Assembly (NCBI GenBank): GCA_000431015.1
Contig: HF986028.1
Location: 381-7,080 of the forward strand
Direction of reading: 5' to 3'
DNA length: 6,700 bases
From: Alistipes sp. CAG:514
Lineage (GTDB): Bacteria; Bacteroidota; Bacteroidia; Bacteroidales; UBA932
Positions 6,126-6,700 of this stretch are shown piece after piece. The notes beneath the pieces are model-generated. The model worked only from the letters and a program-made list of their open reading frames with translations, was not told the origin of the DNA and searched no databases. Made by a program: the position numbers and the translations under genes. Every line of letters begins with the position of its first letter. Within the stretch, counting starts at the first letter, position 1.

Positions 6126-6580
6126 CTGTCCAACGGACCGCTCAAGTCCCTTGACCACGACTTCTCCACGTTCTCTGATGGTCAGATTGTCCCGCACGGC
6201 ATCTACGATGTCACAAGGAATGTCGGCCATATGACATTGGGAATCAGTCAGGACACATCCAGATTTGTCTGCGACAACATCGCACGAGTATGGGAACAAC
6301 ACCTGAAGTGGCAATACCCTGATGCGCATACGCTTGTTATCCTGTGCGATGGCGGAGGATCGAATTCCAGTGCGCACCTCTGATGTCCCTTCAAAATGCC
6401 GCTGACAGGGCTGCGATGACCACCACAAAGAAGGGATTGAAAGTACATGTTCACATTAACTCAAAAACTTATGACATCAAGCGACCGATTGACGAATCGT
6501 ACCAGAAGAGGCTTGCCAGGCAGGTTGTCTTCGCCCAGGAACTCGGTAAGTGGAACTACCTTGTCGAACCGGTCAACTGA
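6126..6580 (+). pseudogene. Degraded ISAzo13-family transposase (5'-truncated, internally deleted)
   Basis: Two blocks in different frames together recall the C-terminal half of ISAzo13-family DDE transposases. Block one (6126-6380, closed by TGA at 6381-6383) has the family signatures LDHDF, PHGIYDVTRNVGHMTLG, DTSRFVCDNI and CDGGGSNSS, the last carrying the second catalytic aspartate. Block two (about 6377-6580, another frame) has PLMSLQNAADRAAMTTTKKG, INSKTYDI and the terminal GKWNYLVEP, matching the conserved TTTKTGL...KWNY tail. The piece normally between them, including the PP..S...N.IEH motif with the catalytic glutamate, is gone, by my estimate several dozen residues. The N-terminal half with the first catalytic aspartate is also absent: a TAG at 6123-6125 closes the frame and no homologous sequence precedes it. 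The enzyme cannot be active. A GTG-initiated reading frame at 6344-6580 covers block two only and is not a real gene. Terminal inverted repeats were not identified. Confidence 0.85.
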
Positions 6581-6670
6581 TGCAACTAATTTTTTACACA
6601 TTACTAAAAGTACAATCACAGCAATAAAACTATTAATTTTACGTTCTTTTCAAAAAACGAGGTTGTGCAA

Positions 6671-6697
6671 TAGTGGCTTAAAGGCTAAAAAGCACTA
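6671..6697. other. Imperfect hairpin in AT-rich DNA downstream of the transposase remnant
   Basis: TAGTGGCTT at 6671-6679 pairs with AAGCACTA at 6690-6697 with one bulged G, around a 10-base loop. It lies 90 bases past the transposase stop, near the window edge, and could be an insertion-element end, a weak terminator or chance. Positions 6581-6670 are AT-rich with no gene or clear motif. Confidence 0.3.
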
Positions 6698-6700
6698 CCT

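Noticed and set aside
6060..6428. A 122-codon minus-strand open frame in the right-hand region
   Set aside because: It runs opposite the transposase remnant, whose conserved motifs (PHGIYD, DGGGSN) are read from the plus strand; the minus translation is unlike any family I know.

Overview
The window looks like a chromosomal segment of a Bacteroidota bacterium, probably Bacteroidales. The basis is the close family resemblance of the large FAD/Fe-S enzyme, the aminopeptidase P and RsmA to Bacteroidales proteins as I remember them, the lack of Shine-Dalgarno sequences before any start, and boxes resembling the Bacteroidota -7 promoter element TAnnTTTG. The coding part is fairly GC-rich for that group, so a genus such as Bacteroides itself seems less likely. 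This is inference; no marker gene fixes the genus.

Layout: positions 46-5816 hold four genes, all on the minus strand and tightly packed. In transcription order (right to left) they are an aminopeptidase P family metallopeptidase (5816-4374), a small DUF456 membrane protein (4349-3855), a roughly 1000-residue fused FAD-linked oxidase / iron-sulfur / CCG-domain oxidoreductase of the D-lactate or glycolate dehydrogenase type (3852-829), and the 16S rRNA dimethyladenosine transferase rsmA/ksgA (804-46). Gaps are 24, 2 and 24 bases, which suggests one transcription unit. The best upstream promoter candidate is at 5899-5906. The products do not form an obvious pathway: peptide turnover, an unknown membrane function, respiratory 2-hydroxyacid oxidation and ribosome maturation.

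From about 5890 to the right end the sequence becomes AT-rich and carries no intact gene. It contains a short tandem repeat and, at about 6126-6580 on the plus strand, a broken ISAzo13-family transposase that has lost its N-terminal part and an internal block with a frame change. The window ends in AT-rich sequence with an imperfect hairpin.

I see no evidence for a new multi-gene system. The two least explained signals are (1) a strongly over-represented word, GAATAT/ATATTC with five full GAATATTC palindromes, spread over all reading frames of the host genes and absent from the transposon part, and (2) a TATCTT box just upstream of three of the four gene starts, placed so that it could give leaderless or nearly leaderless internal transcripts.
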